A stretch of DNA of 64,000 bases from Bacillus timonensis (GTDB lineage Bacteria > Bacillota > Bacilli > Bacillales > Bacillaceae_L): the NCBI RefSeq assembly GCF_004799755.1, contig NZ_SLUB01000019.1, positions 1 through 64,000 of the forward strand. The letters run 5' to 3'. The position numbers and the translations under genes were made by a program. How positions within the stretch are numbered: position 1 is the stretch's first letter; each line of letters starts with the position of its first letter. Under the pieces are notes generated by a model, which worked only from the letters and a program-made list of their open reading frames with translations, was not told the origin of the DNA and did not search any database. Of the stretch, positions 56,038 to 64,000 are shown one piece after another.

Positions 56038-57096
56038 TTGGAAATAGGAATTAGTACGTTTGTTGAGACAACACCGGATCCACAAACTGGTAAGGTCATC
56101 AGTCACGCACAAAGAATTCGCGAAGTTGTAGAGGAAATAGTGCTAGCTGACCAAGTAGGTTTGGATATTTTCGGAGTGGGTGAACATCATCGTGAGGATT
56201 ACGCGGCTTCAGCTCCAGCCATGGTGCTTGCAGCGGCTGCGTCACAAACGAAGAAAATTCGTTTAACAAGTGCGGTTACTGTGCTTTCCTCTGCCGATCC
56301 GGTTCGCGTGTTCCAGGATTTTTCAACGCTTGATGCCATTTCAAATGGCCGCGCTGAAATCATGGCGGGAAGAGGATCCTTCATCGAATCCTTCCCACTG
56401 TTTGGCTATGACTTAAAGGATTACGATGAGCTTTTTGAAGAAAAATTAGATTTATTGCTACACATTCAAAGGTCAGAGAAAGTAACCTGGCAAGGGAAAC
56501 ATCGCCCATCTATCAATAACCGTGGAATCTACCCACGACCTGTTCAAGATCCATTACCAATCTGGATTGGAAGTGGTGGAAACCAGGAGTCAGTTGTTCG
56601 TGCAGGATTATTAGGATTGCCGCTAGTGTTAGCAATCATCGGTGGTAGGCCGGTTCAATTTGCACCACTTGTTGAATTATATAAGAGAGCCGTTGCTCAT
56701 GCAGGTCATGATTTTTCAAAATTAGCCGTTGCCTCACATTCTCATGGATTTGTTGGAGAAACAATGGAAGAAGCAGCAGAAAAATTCTTCCCATCAACCG
56801 CACAAGCGATGAGTAAATTAGGCCAAGAGCGTGGCTGGGGACCATATACACGTGAAAGCTTTGATTTTGCCCGAAGCTTTGAGGGTGCATTATATGTAGG
56901 TGACCCTGAGTATGTTGCCAATAAAATCATCCACTTGCGTAAAAATGTAGGAGTTACCCGTTTTATGCTACATTGCCCTGTCGGAACAATGCCACATAAA
57001 GATGTGATGCGTTCCATCGAACTATTAGGAAAAGAAGTGGCACCACGCGTTAGAGAAGAAGTAGCAAAGTGGGAAGCCGAGACCGAAGCGAAATAA
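56038..57096 (+). CDS. luciferase-like flavin-dependent monooxygenase
   Basis: 352 aa, LLM class. DIFGVGEHHREDYAASAPAMVLAAAASQTKKIRLTSAVTVLSSADPVRVFQDFSTLDAISNGRAEIMAGRG is the TIM-barrel core with the FMN region; IWIGSGGNQESVVRAGLLGLPL is also typical. TTG start behind AGGGGG. It should use FMNH2 and oxygen. The substrate is not apparent. Single gene. Confidence 0.88.
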   Translation: MEIGISTFVETTPDPQTGKVISHAQRIREVVEEIVLADQVGLDIFGVGEHHREDYAASAPAMVLAAAASQTKKIRLTSAVTVLSSADPVRVFQDFSTLDAISNGRAEIMAGRGSFIESFPLFGYDLKDYDELFEEKLDLLLHIQRSEKVTWQGKHRPSINNRGIYPRPVQDPLPIWIGSGGNQESVVRAGLLGLPLVLAIIGGRPVQFAPLVELYKRAVAHAGHDFSKLAVASHSHGFVGETMEEAAEKFFPSTAQAMSKLGQERGWGPYTRESFDFARSFEGALYVGDPEYVANKIIHLRKNVGVTRFMLHCPVGTMPHKDVMRSIELLGKEVAPRVREEVAKWEAETEAK

Positions 57097-57162
57097 AAAA
57101 AGTTGGAAAATATATGAATAAGCAATGAAATAATTGGGATATTACTACCTGAGGTGAATAAT

Positions 57163-57579
57163 ATGAAAAAAATAGTAATATCCCTGCTTACTCTTGTCAT
57201 CTTTTTCCCATTCACTGTCGGTGCCGCATCGAAGGTGGAATGTCCAAATGTGGGTCAGCTAGAAAATACCACGATTATTTATAAGGATGAACTCCTGAAG
57301 GCATTAGAAACCATTATCCCTCGTACGTTCGGTGATGGTGATTACTTAAATCACTATGCTGACTGGGAAGTCGTTACTGCACAGCCATTAGATGAAAAGG
57401 TAGCTAAGGAATATCAAATGTCATCTAAGTATTGTGGACAAGAAGTTGCGGACAAGTCTTGGTTAGTAACCTTACATTTCCCTAGATGGGAAGGAAAAAG
57501 TGACGTTGCATCAGATGGTCAAATCTTTGTATCAAAAAGCAAAGATAAAGGTTGGTTCGTCTGGTACCGAAATCAATAG
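57163..57579 (+). CDS. secreted protein, unknown
   Basis: 138 aa. Signal peptide MKKIVISLLTLVIFFPFTVGAAS, then a mature domain of about 115 residues with two Cys (VECPNVG and SKYCGQE) that could form a disulfide. Ends WFVWYRNQ. ATG after GAGGTGA. Family not recognised. Confidence 0.75.
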   Translation: MKKIVISLLTLVIFFPFTVGAASKVECPNVGQLENTTIIYKDELLKALETIIPRTFGDGDYLNHYADWEVVTAQPLDEKVAKEYQMSSKYCGQEVADKSWLVTLHFPRWEGKSDVASDGQIFVSKSKDKGWFVWYRNQ

Positions 57580-57592
57580 ACAAGATTGAACA

Positions 57593-57633
57593 AAAGAAAG
57601 CGTAAATCCGAGTACAGGATTTACGCTTTCTTT
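57593..57633. terminator. bidirectional terminator
   Basis: Seventeen-base-pair stem AAAGAAAGCGTAAATCC/GGATTTACGCTTTCTTT with a seven-base loop between convergent genes. Confidence 0.9.
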
Positions 57634-57645
57634 CGGATTTGAAGA

Positions 57646-58083
57646 TCAAATTTTTCGTTCCATGACAGTAGACACTTCTTTAAAACCAAGATCTTCATAT
57701 ATCTGTTTTGCGTAGTTACCTGAAAATACATTAAGTTGAACCTTACTCAATCCTTCACTTTTTAAATAAGCAAAAGCTTCATTACATAGTATTTTAGCTA
57801 TCCCTTTATTACGATACTTGGGCAGAACGTATATTTCAGGGATGATTCCAATCATTTCATCTGTATTAATATCAACCGAACTGCCGACTCCGATCCAGCC
57901 TAGGACTCTATTATTTTCAACACAAATCAAGTAATATCCCCCATTGGATAGAAATGGTGAAATTAATTCTAATGCTTTCTTTTTCCTTTGTTTAACATGA
58001 CCCATCGTCGATTCTTTTAAGACCTCCAAAGAATGGTTGAGTATTCTTTGTGTTTCATCGTAAGTGGCTCTTCGAATCTGCAC
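57646..58083 (-). CDS. GNAT-family N-acetyltransferase
   Basis: 145 aa from GTG (after GGGAGGG). The acetyl-CoA binding region is IIPEIYVLPKYRNKGIAKILCNEAFAYLKSEG, and the C-terminal NVFSGNYAKQIYEDLGFKEV is characteristic. Substrate unknown. Confidence 0.85.
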   Translation of the reverse strand: MQIRRATYDETQRILNHSLEVLKESTMGHVKQRKKKALELISPFLSNGGYYLICVENNRVLGWIGVGSSVDINTDEMIGIIPEIYVLPKYRNKGIAKILCNEAFAYLKSEGLSKVQLNVFSGNYAKQIYEDLGFKEVSTVMERKI

Positions 58084-58297
58084 TATTATCCCTCCCTTGT
58101 AAAAATACAATTATTTATGTTTGTATTCTGAGAATATGAAAAATATACCTATACGACTAAAACCCATAGTTCAAAAAAGTGAATGATGACTTTTACATTT
58201 TACAAATTTCCGCGCTTGTCTTAGGACACCTGACCTCTGCGAAACTTAATTTCTCACATAAGATGATAACTATCTACAGGTTTGGGGGTGAAGTGTC

Positions 58298-58552
58298 GTG
58301 TCTGTCGGATATTATCATTCTTTGTGTCATAGATACAGAGGAAGGGCTGTTGAAATAAGAATGCGGGATGGAAGGGTCCATCGTGGAATTATCCATCGTG
58401 TAACTGGTGACCGGGTATATCTCCGCCCATTTGGTCCACGAAGAAACTTTGGTGGCTATGGCTACGGCTATTATGGCTGGGGTGGCTTTGGAGTTGGTCT
58501 TGCAATCGGTGCAATTGTGGGTATTGCCCTAGTAGGGGCGCTCTGGTGGTAA
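58298..58552 (+). CDS. Sm-like small protein with Gly/Tyr linker and C-terminal helix
   Basis: 84 aa, GTG start. Residues about 8-46 (HRYRGRAVEIRMRDGRVHRGIIHRVTGDRVYLRPFG) read as the strand pattern of an Sm-like beta barrel. A Gly/Tyr-rich linker (GGYGYGYYGWGG) and one hydrophobic helix (VGLAIGAIVGIALVGALWW) follow. Upstream CATAAGAT near 58257 resembles a mother-cell sigma -10. With the YppG-like gene close by, a spore-surface role is possible but unproven. Confidence 0.7.
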   Translation: MSVGYYHSLCHRYRGRAVEIRMRDGRVHRGIIHRVTGDRVYLRPFGPRRNFGGYGYGYYGWGGFGVGLAIGAIVGIALVGALWW

Positions 58553-58693
58553 GTTTGTAGAATCAATAATTAGTAAAAAGCAACTGAACATTGCGTTGAA
58601 GGACACTTCCCGTTCATAATGAGGCAGGATTGTCCTTCAATAATAACTTTTTCATTAAAACGAAAAAATTGTAGAAAGTAGGGAGATGAAAAA

Positions 58694-58924
58694 ATGGTGT
58701 ATGGAAGACCAAGACGACGACCTGTTCCCTTTAGGCCAAACAATATAGGTAGACCAAGAAGACCATTCACTAATTCACAGCCATCAAATATTTCTAGTTT
58801 AATGTCCCATTTTCAAACATCCGATGGAAAGCTTGATTTTAGTAAGATCTCTACTACAGCGGGACATATGAGAAAGATATATGGTCAGGTGAGTCCCTTA
58901 CTATCCATGTTTTTGAAAAAATAA
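58694..58924 (+). CDS. YppG-like protein
   Basis: 76 aa. A basic, Pro/Arg-rich head (YGRPRRRPVPFRPNNIGRPRRPF) is followed by a segment LMSHFQTSDGKLDFSKISTTAGHMRKIYGQVSPLLSMF, the layout of the YppG family found in spore formers. ATG follows GGGAG. Function unknown. Confidence 0.7.
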   Translation: MVYGRPRRRPVPFRPNNIGRPRRPFTNSQPSNISSLMSHFQTSDGKLDFSKISTTAGHMRKIYGQVSPLLSMFLKK

Positions 58925-58941
58925 AGAATAGGTGAATATAG

Positions 58942-59658
58942 ATGAACTACACTTATCTTGACAGTTTAGCCACCTATGGAGTGGGGGGAGCTCACCCTGG
59001 AGGCTTACAGCTTACCAAACAACTATTAGCAAGGGAAAAAGTGAATCGAAAATCAGCAATCCTTGATGTCGGCTGCGGGACCGGCCAAACAGCAGCATAC
59101 ATCTTTAGGCAATATCAGTGTTATGTAACAGCCTTGGATAACAATCAAGTGATGGTGGATAAGGCGATACAAAGATTTCGCTCCTTGCACTTACCAATTA
59201 AGGTTGTTAAAGGGCAGACTGAACATTTGCCATTTAAAAATGAGACGTTTGATTTTATTCTTTCAGAATCAGTTACAGCATTTACAAATATACCTGTAAG
59301 CCTTTCAGAGTATAAAAGGGTACTAAAGCCAAACGGTGTTCTATTAGCAATTGAAATGACGGCTGAACCACTTCCTTTTACAAAAAAAGAAAAACAGTTT
59401 ATCTGTGGTTTCTATGGTGTTTCCGATGTATTAACAGAGACAGAATGGCGCTATCATTTTCTGAAATCCGGCTTTCGCCAAGTGAAAATTAAAAAACACA
59501 AGCATCATTTTGTACCGCAGGATGTTATGTATGCAAATGATTTTATGCTTTCAAATCAAATCCATGAAAAGCATTATGAGATCCTTGAGCAGCATCAACA
59601 AATCGTAAGTAAATACAAGGATAAATTAAACTATAGAGTATATAGGTGTACGGTCTAA
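58942..59658 (+). CDS. SAM-dependent methyltransferase
   Basis: 238 aa, class I fold. Motif I AILDVGCGTGQTAAYIFRQY (about residues 37-56), acidic loop TALDNNQVMVDKA, then KGQTEHLPFKNETFDFILSESVTAF. It is 17 bases after the YppG-like gene and probably co-transcribed. Similar to UbiE-type small-molecule methyltransferases; substrate unknown. Confidence 0.85.
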   Translation: MNYTYLDSLATYGVGGAHPGGLQLTKQLLAREKVNRKSAILDVGCGTGQTAAYIFRQYQCYVTALDNNQVMVDKAIQRFRSLHLPIKVVKGQTEHLPFKNETFDFILSESVTAFTNIPVSLSEYKRVLKPNGVLLAIEMTAEPLPFTKKEKQFICGFYGVSDVLTETEWRYHFLKSGFRQVKIKKHKHHFVPQDVMYANDFMLSNQIHEKHYEILEQHQQIVSKYKDKLNYRVYRCTV

Positions 59659-59674
59659 TACCCTTCATGAGAAA

Positions 59675-59700
59675 AACGCTTGGAAAACCAAGCGTTATTT
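59675..59700 (+). terminator. terminator after the methyltransferase
   Basis: AACGCTTGG/CCAAGCGTT with a four-A loop, then ATTTG. Confidence 0.7.
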
Positions 59701-59778
59701 GTGTGAGGCGATTTATATTTTAACTACAATGAAAGGATATTCTTTCGATCATAAAGTGAATAAATGCATGAGATTGTG

Positions 59779-60042
59779 TTATTTTTTCCCTTCCATTGCT
59801 TCGGCAGTTTGTTTCACCATTTGATGCCCAAATACCGCAACGCCAGCTGCAATGACTCCATTGAAAACTGCTTCTGCTGTAAATCCAAAGAAAAAGGCAC
59901 CTCCCACTAAGGAAACCCCTAATAAGATCCAGGTAATCGCCCAATTCGGAATAGTAGGTGTTTGTTTTAAGAAAATTCCAATGACCCATAACACAGGAAC
60001 CAACATATAATAATTTTCATTTAAAAATTGTAGCAAGTCCAT
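59779..60042 (-). CDS. phage holin-family protein
   Basis: 87 aa. MDLLQFLNENYYMLVPVLWVIGIFLKQTP, then two further hydrophobic segments and a polar tail (VKQTAEAMEGKK): the profile of small phage-type holins. ATG after AAAGGAGGTG, an excellent ribosome site. No endolysin or other phage genes are near, so it is an isolated, possibly domesticated, holin. Confidence 0.75.
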   Translation of the reverse strand: MDLLQFLNENYYMLVPVLWVIGIFLKQTPTIPNWAITWILLGVSLVGGAFFFGFTAEAVFNGVIAAGVAVFGHQMVKQTAEAMEGKK

Positions 60043-60123
60043 GGTTGTCACCTCCTTTCATGCATCGTATGAACGAAAAGAACAAAGTGCTTGTTCGTAT
60101 ATCCTACTTGTAAAAATATTTTT

Positions 60124-60191
60124 GTGAGTGAATACTCACTTTTTTATTGACGTACATAAAATACGGGTGGATAATGTGAGTAATCACTCAC
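60124..60191 (+). promoter_or_regulatory. promoter flanked by two TetR-type operators
   Basis: GTGAGT-N4-ACTCAC occurs at 60124-60139 and 60176-60191. Between them lies TTGACG (60147-60152), 17 bases, GATAAT (60070-60075 plus 100, i.e. 60170-60175). The second operator directly abuts the -10, so binding would block transcription of the exporter operon, whose last gene is a TetR repressor. Confidence 0.82.
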
Positions 60192-60245
60192 TTTTTATTA
60201 TGCAGAAGTTCCTTAGTGGGGATGAAGGTAAAGGGAGGTAGTTTA

Positions 60246-60971
60246 ATGATCAATACGGTGGAAATTGAAAAGGTAGGTAAAAGCTTTGGAAAAAAAGTTG
60301 TGTTAAACGAAATCGACCTTACCATCGAGGAAGGAACGATTTATGGATTTATTGGTCCTTCAGGAGCGGGTAAAACAACATTGGTGAAAATGATTGTTGG
60401 GATGGATTCACCTGACGCTGGATTCATTCAAGTATTAGGGAAGAAAATGCCGAATTTAGAGTTGCTCCAGGATATTGGCTATATGGCCCAATCTGATGCA
60501 CTCTATACAGAGCTAACAGGGAAGGAAAATCTCTCATTTTTTGCTTCACTTTATAAATTAAATCGAACCGAAACAAAAGAACGAATTGCGTATACGGCAA
60601 AACTCGTTAATCTAACGGATGACCTAAATAAAAAGGTATCTACCTATTCTGGTGGAATGAAACGCCGTTTGTCCCTTGCTATCGCTTTAATTCAAAACCC
60701 ACAAATTCTTATTTTAGATGAACCAACTGTTGGGATTGATCCAGAGCTAAGGTTGACGATTTGGAATGAACTATTCCGCTTAAAAAAGGAAGAAGGCAAA
60801 ACGATCATTGTCACTACTCATGTCATGGAAGAAGCAGAACGTTGCGATTATATTGCAATGGTCCGTGATGGTCGAATTTTAACAAGAGGTACCCCGATAG
60901 AATTAAAAGAAACGTACCATGCAAGTAATTTTGATGAAGTATTTTTACAAGCGGGGAGGATGAGACAATGA
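60246..60971 (+). CDS. ABC exporter ATPase (DrrA-like)
   Basis: 241 aa. Walker A GPSGAGKT, signature YSGGMKRR, Walker B ILILDEPTVGID, switch VTTH. The MKRRLSLA form of the signature is typical of drug/lipid exporters with ABC-2 permeases. ATG after GGGAGGT; the frame from 60216 is less likely. It overlaps the permease start by four bases. Confidence 0.9.
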   Translation: MINTVEIEKVGKSFGKKVVLNEIDLTIEEGTIYGFIGPSGAGKTTLVKMIVGMDSPDAGFIQVLGKKMPNLELLQDIGYMAQSDALYTELTGKENLSFFASLYKLNRTETKERIAYTAKLVNLTDDLNKKVSTYSGGMKRRLSLAIALIQNPQILILDEPTVGIDPELRLTIWNELFRLKKEEGKTIIVTTHVMEEAERCDYIAMVRDGRILTRGTPIELKETYHASNFDEVFLQAGRMRQ

Positions 60972-62029
60972 GAACCATCGCCCTTATAAAAAGAATTTTT
61001 CAGCAGCTACTTCGTGATAAGCGAACTTTAGCCTTATTATTTGTTGCACCACTTTTAGTCTTATCCCTTATGTACGTGATGTTTAACGGTGATTCTGTAG
61101 AGCCTGCACTAGGTGTTGTTGGGGTTGATGATAATGTAGTCAAAGCTTTAAAAGAGGTAGATATACAAATTGAGGAACTCAACCAATCAAGTAATCCCAA
61201 ACAAACCATAATCGATTACAATCTCGATGGGTTGCTTGAATTGGAAAACAACAACGTCAGTCTCACATTAACAAACAATGATCCAACATCCGCAAAAGCC
61301 TTACAAATGAAGGTAAACCAAGTATTTGCCGCACAGGCTCAGGAAAAACTAGTAAAACAGATACCCGCAATCGGAAGTGTTCCAAAAATTGAGTTAAAAA
61401 CAAACTATGTGTACGGAAATAGTGATACGATATTTTTTGATGTGCTTAGTCCAATCTTGATTGGCTACTTCGTATTCTTCTTTGTATTTCTCATTTCAGG
61501 AATTGGATTGCTCAAGGAGAGAACATCAGGCACCCTAGAGAGATTGATGGCGACACCTATTCGAAGGGGAGAAATAGTGACTGCCTATTTAGTTGGCTTT
61601 GGAATCTTTGCGATCATTCAAACCGTGATTGTTGTGTTCTTTACCATTCACGTGTTAGATGTTGTGCTAGTAGGCTCAATCTGGAATGTCATTCTTATAA
61701 ATTTATTGTTAGCTTTAGTGGCTTTATCATTAGGCATTTTATTATCGGCATTTGCAGCTTCTGAATTTCAAATGATTCAATTTATCCCAATTGTCATTAT
61801 CCCGCAAATATTCTTCTCGGGAATTTTCCCCCTTGAGGGAATGGCAGATTGGCTTCAGGTCATTGCAAAAGTCATGCCTATTTATTACGCAGCAGATGCA
61901 TTAAAGGGAGTTATGTATCAAGGCTTAGGTTTTGCTGACATCAGTTTGGACCTATTAGCATTAGTGATATTCGCGACTGTTTTTATTATATTAAATGTGT
62001 TTGCGCTGAAAAAATACCGCGCATTGTAA
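60968..62029 (+). CDS. ABC-2 type permease
   Basis: 353 aa. One N-terminal helix (about 20-38), an extracellular domain of about 130 residues, then five to six helices with the ABC-2 segment LKERTSGTLERLMATPIRRGEIVTAYLVGFGIFAI and IPQIFFSGIFPLEGM. Together with the ATPase it would export a hydrophobic compound. Substrate unknown. Confidence 0.9.
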   Translation: MRTIALIKRIFQQLLRDKRTLALLFVAPLLVLSLMYVMFNGDSVEPALGVVGVDDNVVKALKEVDIQIEELNQSSNPKQTIIDYNLDGLLELENNNVSLTLTNNDPTSAKALQMKVNQVFAAQAQEKLVKQIPAIGSVPKIELKTNYVYGNSDTIFFDVLSPILIGYFVFFFVFLISGIGLLKERTSGTLERLMATPIRRGEIVTAYLVGFGIFAIIQTVIVVFFTIHVLDVVLVGSIWNVILINLLLALVALSLGILLSAFAASEFQMIQFIPIVIIPQIFFSGIFPLEGMADWLQVIAKVMPIYYAADALKGVMYQGLGFADISLDLLALVIFATVFIILNVFALKKYRAL

Positions 62030-62048
62030 CGAAGGAAGTGAAAGGGAT

Positions 62049-62702
62049 TTGACTAAAGATAATCTATTGGATGCCATAATTGAACAAACAAAAACATCTA
62101 AGAAACCAACTGAAAAGCAACAGAAAATTGCGGAAACAGCCATTAAAATGTTTGCAGACAAAGGATATGCAAATACATCTACAAGTGAAATTGCAAAAGC
62201 TGCAGGGGTAGCAGAAGGCACCATTTTCCGTCATTATGGTACAAAGGATAATTTATTGCTTTCGGTGATTATTCCATTTTTAAAAGAAGCTTTACCTGGA
62301 ATGGCTGGAAAAGTATTTAAAGAGGTATTAACCGAAGATACTGTTCATTTTGAAGATTTTTTAAGAAGGATTATCAAAAACAGGATGGAATTTATCCTTG
62401 AAAATCAAGAAATCTTTCGAATTATCGTCAAGGAATTATTATATAGTGAAGAATTAAGAAAGGAATTTCTTCCGTATTTCTCTACTAATGTTATGAGACG
62501 TGTTGCACATGCAATCGAACTTTTTAAAAGCCGTGGTGAAATAAAGGACCTACCTACAGATGCCCTTTTAAAAATGTTAATGATCACATTTGGTGGATTT
62601 CTCGTTACAAATTTTGTTCTTTCACCATCTCACAACACGCTGGATATCGAACAAGAAACCGAAAACCTTGTCCGTTTTGTTATGGACGGAATCCGAAACT
62701 AA
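62049..62702 (+). CDS. TetR-family repressor of the ABC exporter
   Basis: 217 aa, TTG start. N-terminal helix-turn-helix KIAETAIKMFADKGYANTSTSEIAKAAGVAEGTIFRHYGTKDNLL (about 24-68). It is the third gene of the operon, 19 bases after the permease, and the two GTGAGT-N4-ACTCAC dyads at the operon promoter are its probable targets, giving autoregulation with effector release. Confidence 0.88.
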   Translation: MTKDNLLDAIIEQTKTSKKPTEKQQKIAETAIKMFADKGYANTSTSEIAKAAGVAEGTIFRHYGTKDNLLLSVIIPFLKEALPGMAGKVFKEVLTEDTVHFEDFLRRIIKNRMEFILENQEIFRIIVKELLYSEELRKEFLPYFSTNVMRRVAHAIELFKSRGEIKDLPTDALLKMLMITFGGFLVTNFVLSPSHNTLDIEQETENLVRFVMDGIRN

Positions 62703-62703
62703 G

Positions 62704-62745
62704 AAAAAGCGATGCCCTACAAATCCGTGGGGCATCGCTTTTTTT
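62704..62745. terminator. bidirectional terminator
   Basis: AAAAAGCGATGCCC/GGGCATCGCTTTTT with a 12-base loop between convergent genes. Confidence 0.9.
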
Positions 62746-63949
62746 ACATGGATATAGATGTTGTTGGTTTTTTTCGACTGGAGGTTTCTTTCTTTCCATG
62801 CATGAAAAAGTAAAGAACAATACTCACCAAAGCAACGATGCTTAAGATGGAATAAAGCTTGCTATACCCGGTTAACGGTACGAGAAAACCTAATAGATAA
62901 GGACCAAAGCCAAGACCCGCATCTAAAAAGATATAGAAAGTCGAAGTCGCAAGTCCCATGCGATGTGCGGGAGTTAACTTGATTGCGACAGCTTGAGTGC
63001 ATGATTGCATATTTCCAAACCCAAGCCCAATAAGAGCCCCAGATATAAGAAGTGTCACGCTGTTATGAGCGATACTTAACAGGAACATTCCGAGCGCCAG
63101 AATAATAAAGGCCGGATACATGACATAGTTTGCACCCTTTATATCCATCAAGCGTCCAGTGAAAGGACGTGAAACGAGAACCGCAATTGAATAGACAAGG
63201 AAGAAAAAGCTTGCCGCTGTTACTAAGTCAATTTCAATCGCGTAAAAATTGATGAATGATAGAACACTTGCATAACAAAGTGAAATCGCAAATGTAACAA
63301 ATGCAATTGGAAGTGCCTTCGGTTCCACGTAATTAGCAATTGAAAAGCCTTTTTGCTCTTGAATTTGATTTGTTTGGTTTTCAATTGGTGGTACATACAA
63401 AATGAAAGACGTAAGTAAACCTATGATGCCAATCGCAAGACATAATCCGAAGATAACCTGGTAACTCGTATGCTGAGACATAAACAAACCAATAAATGGA
63501 CCGATTGCTGTTGCTAATGTCGCACTCATACTGAAGTAACCAATTCCTTCACCTCTGCGTTTAGGTGGAATGATCTGTGCTACGATTGTACCAGTTGCCG
63601 TGCTGGCGATACCGAGTGTAATCCCATGAATGAAGCGATTGATAAGAAGAAAAGTGATTCCGGCATGTACGAAGTAAAAGAAGGTCGTGATGATAAATAA
63701 CACTAAACCAATAAATAATGTCTTTTTTCGACCAATCAGATCGATATAACGCCCAATAAATAGGCGGCCAATAAGTGTTCCGACGATAAAGATTCCGGTG
63801 ACAAGTCCCGCCTGACTCGTAGAAGCACCATATTCATCGACTGCATAAACCGCAATGATGACCACTAATAGGTAAAAAATAAATGTTAAGAAAAAATTGA
63901 TGGAGGAAACAATAATAAAATCCTTCGTCCACAGTTTTTGATTATCCAA
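62744..63949 (-). CDS. MFS transporter (YwoG/YfkF-like)
   Basis: 401 aa, 12 helices. Loop motif GRLFIGRYIDLIGRKKTLFIG and the region FIHGITLGIASTATGTIVAQIIPPKRRGEGIGYFSMSATLATAIGPFIG are typical of drug:H+ antiporter-1-like carriers. TTG start, nine bases after AAGGAG. The carrier's substrate is unknown. Its promoter region runs off the window end. Confidence 0.85.
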   Translation of the reverse strand: MDNQKLWTKDFIIVSSINFFLTFIFYLLVVIIAVYAVDEYGASTSQAGLVTGIFIVGTLIGRLFIGRYIDLIGRKKTLFIGLVLFIITTFFYFVHAGITFLLINRFIHGITLGIASTATGTIVAQIIPPKRRGEGIGYFSMSATLATAIGPFIGLFMSQHTSYQVIFGLCLAIGIIGLLTSFILYVPPIENQTNQIQEQKGFSIANYVEPKALPIAFVTFAISLCYASVLSFINFYAIEIDLVTAASFFFLVYSIAVLVSRPFTGRLMDIKGANYVMYPAFIILALGMFLLSIAHNSVTLLISGALIGLGFGNMQSCTQAVAIKLTPAHRMGLATSTFYIFLDAGLGFGPYLLGFLVPLTGYSKLYSILSIVALVSIVLYFFMHGKKETSSRKKPTTSISM

Positions 63950-64000
63950 GTTGTAACTCTCCTTACTTTACTAGATTGTTGCGAATGGCCTTCATAACAT
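63950..64000. other. upstream region of the MFS gene
   Basis: Holds the AAGGAG ribosome site of the minus-strand MFS gene. I see nothing else in these 51 bases. Confidence 0.5.

Overview
The window looks like chromosomal DNA from an AT-rich, Gram-positive, probably spore-forming Bacillaceae bacterium. The reasons are strong AGGAGG-type ribosome sites, frequent GTG/TTG starts, many hairpin-plus-T-run terminators, and Bacillus-type genes (dagK next to rlmCD, a DFABC-order oligopeptide operon, rocR/rocD with a sigma-54 promoter, a YxcD-like protein, a YppG-like protein). No rRNA, tRNA, CRISPR array, transposase or prophage block was seen.

Layout. 0.4-3.4 kb: an ECF sigma factor/anti-sigma operon with two envelope proteins; the sigma gene appears to lack a normal start codon. 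3.6-6.4 kb: dagK, rlmCD and a small protein. 6.4-12.5 kb: an MFS exporter and an M20 amidohydrolase between two copies of an operator-containing intergenic repeat, then a TetR gene and an RND/MMPL exporter with three matching operators. 12.6-24.5 kb: two complete oligopeptide ABC systems facing each other, with an OsmC gene between them. 24.8-28.7 kb: a polyamine ABC operon (potABCD). 28.8-30.4 kb: a cyclic-di-GMP-I riboswitch controlling a GAF-GGDEF protein. 30.4-32.4 kb: YxcD-like pair and a heme O synthase-like prenyltransferase. 32.5-32.9 kb: a tandem array of 53-bp repeats. 33.0-35.9 kb: an ECF41-type sigma factor with its flavin oxidoreductase target and an apparent cognate promoter.

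36.1-39.8 kb: a ba3-type cytochrome oxidase operon (subunits IIa, II, I, SCO protein, His/Met-motif membrane protein) behind an Fnr-type box. 39.9-41.8 kb: a trans-sulfuration enzyme and a GGCT-like protein. 41.9-48.2 kb: an ornithine/arginine module (RocR-like activator, UAS pair, sigma-54 promoter, rocD, MHS transporter, ornithine cyclodeaminase-like gene) plus a cupin. 48.6-50.0 kb: a tyrosine phenol-lyase gene broken by one extra base. 50.0-55.1 kb: YlmA-like ATPase, chemoreceptor, Gfo/Idh/MocA oxidoreductase, branched-chain aminotransferase. 55.2-60.0 kb: small genes, a second 53-bp-period repeat array, a luciferase-like monooxygenase, possible spore-associated proteins, and a lone holin. 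60.1-62.7 kb: a TetR-regulated ABC-2 exporter. 62.7-64.0 kb: an MFS transporter.

Most notable observations: (1) pairs of AAACAAACGTTTGTTT-type boxes whose members are exactly 54 bp apart at three separate loci; (2) an ECF sigma gene probably starting at AUU; (3) the ECF41 unit with a full promoter match; (4) the c-di-GMP riboswitch/GGDEF feedback unit; (5) the Fnr box centred where a -41.5 activator should sit on the ba3 oxidase promoter; (6) two unlinked 53-bp repeat arrays sharing a CGTACCCTC core; (7) the single-base frameshift in tpl. All family calls rest on reading the sequence, without database searches.
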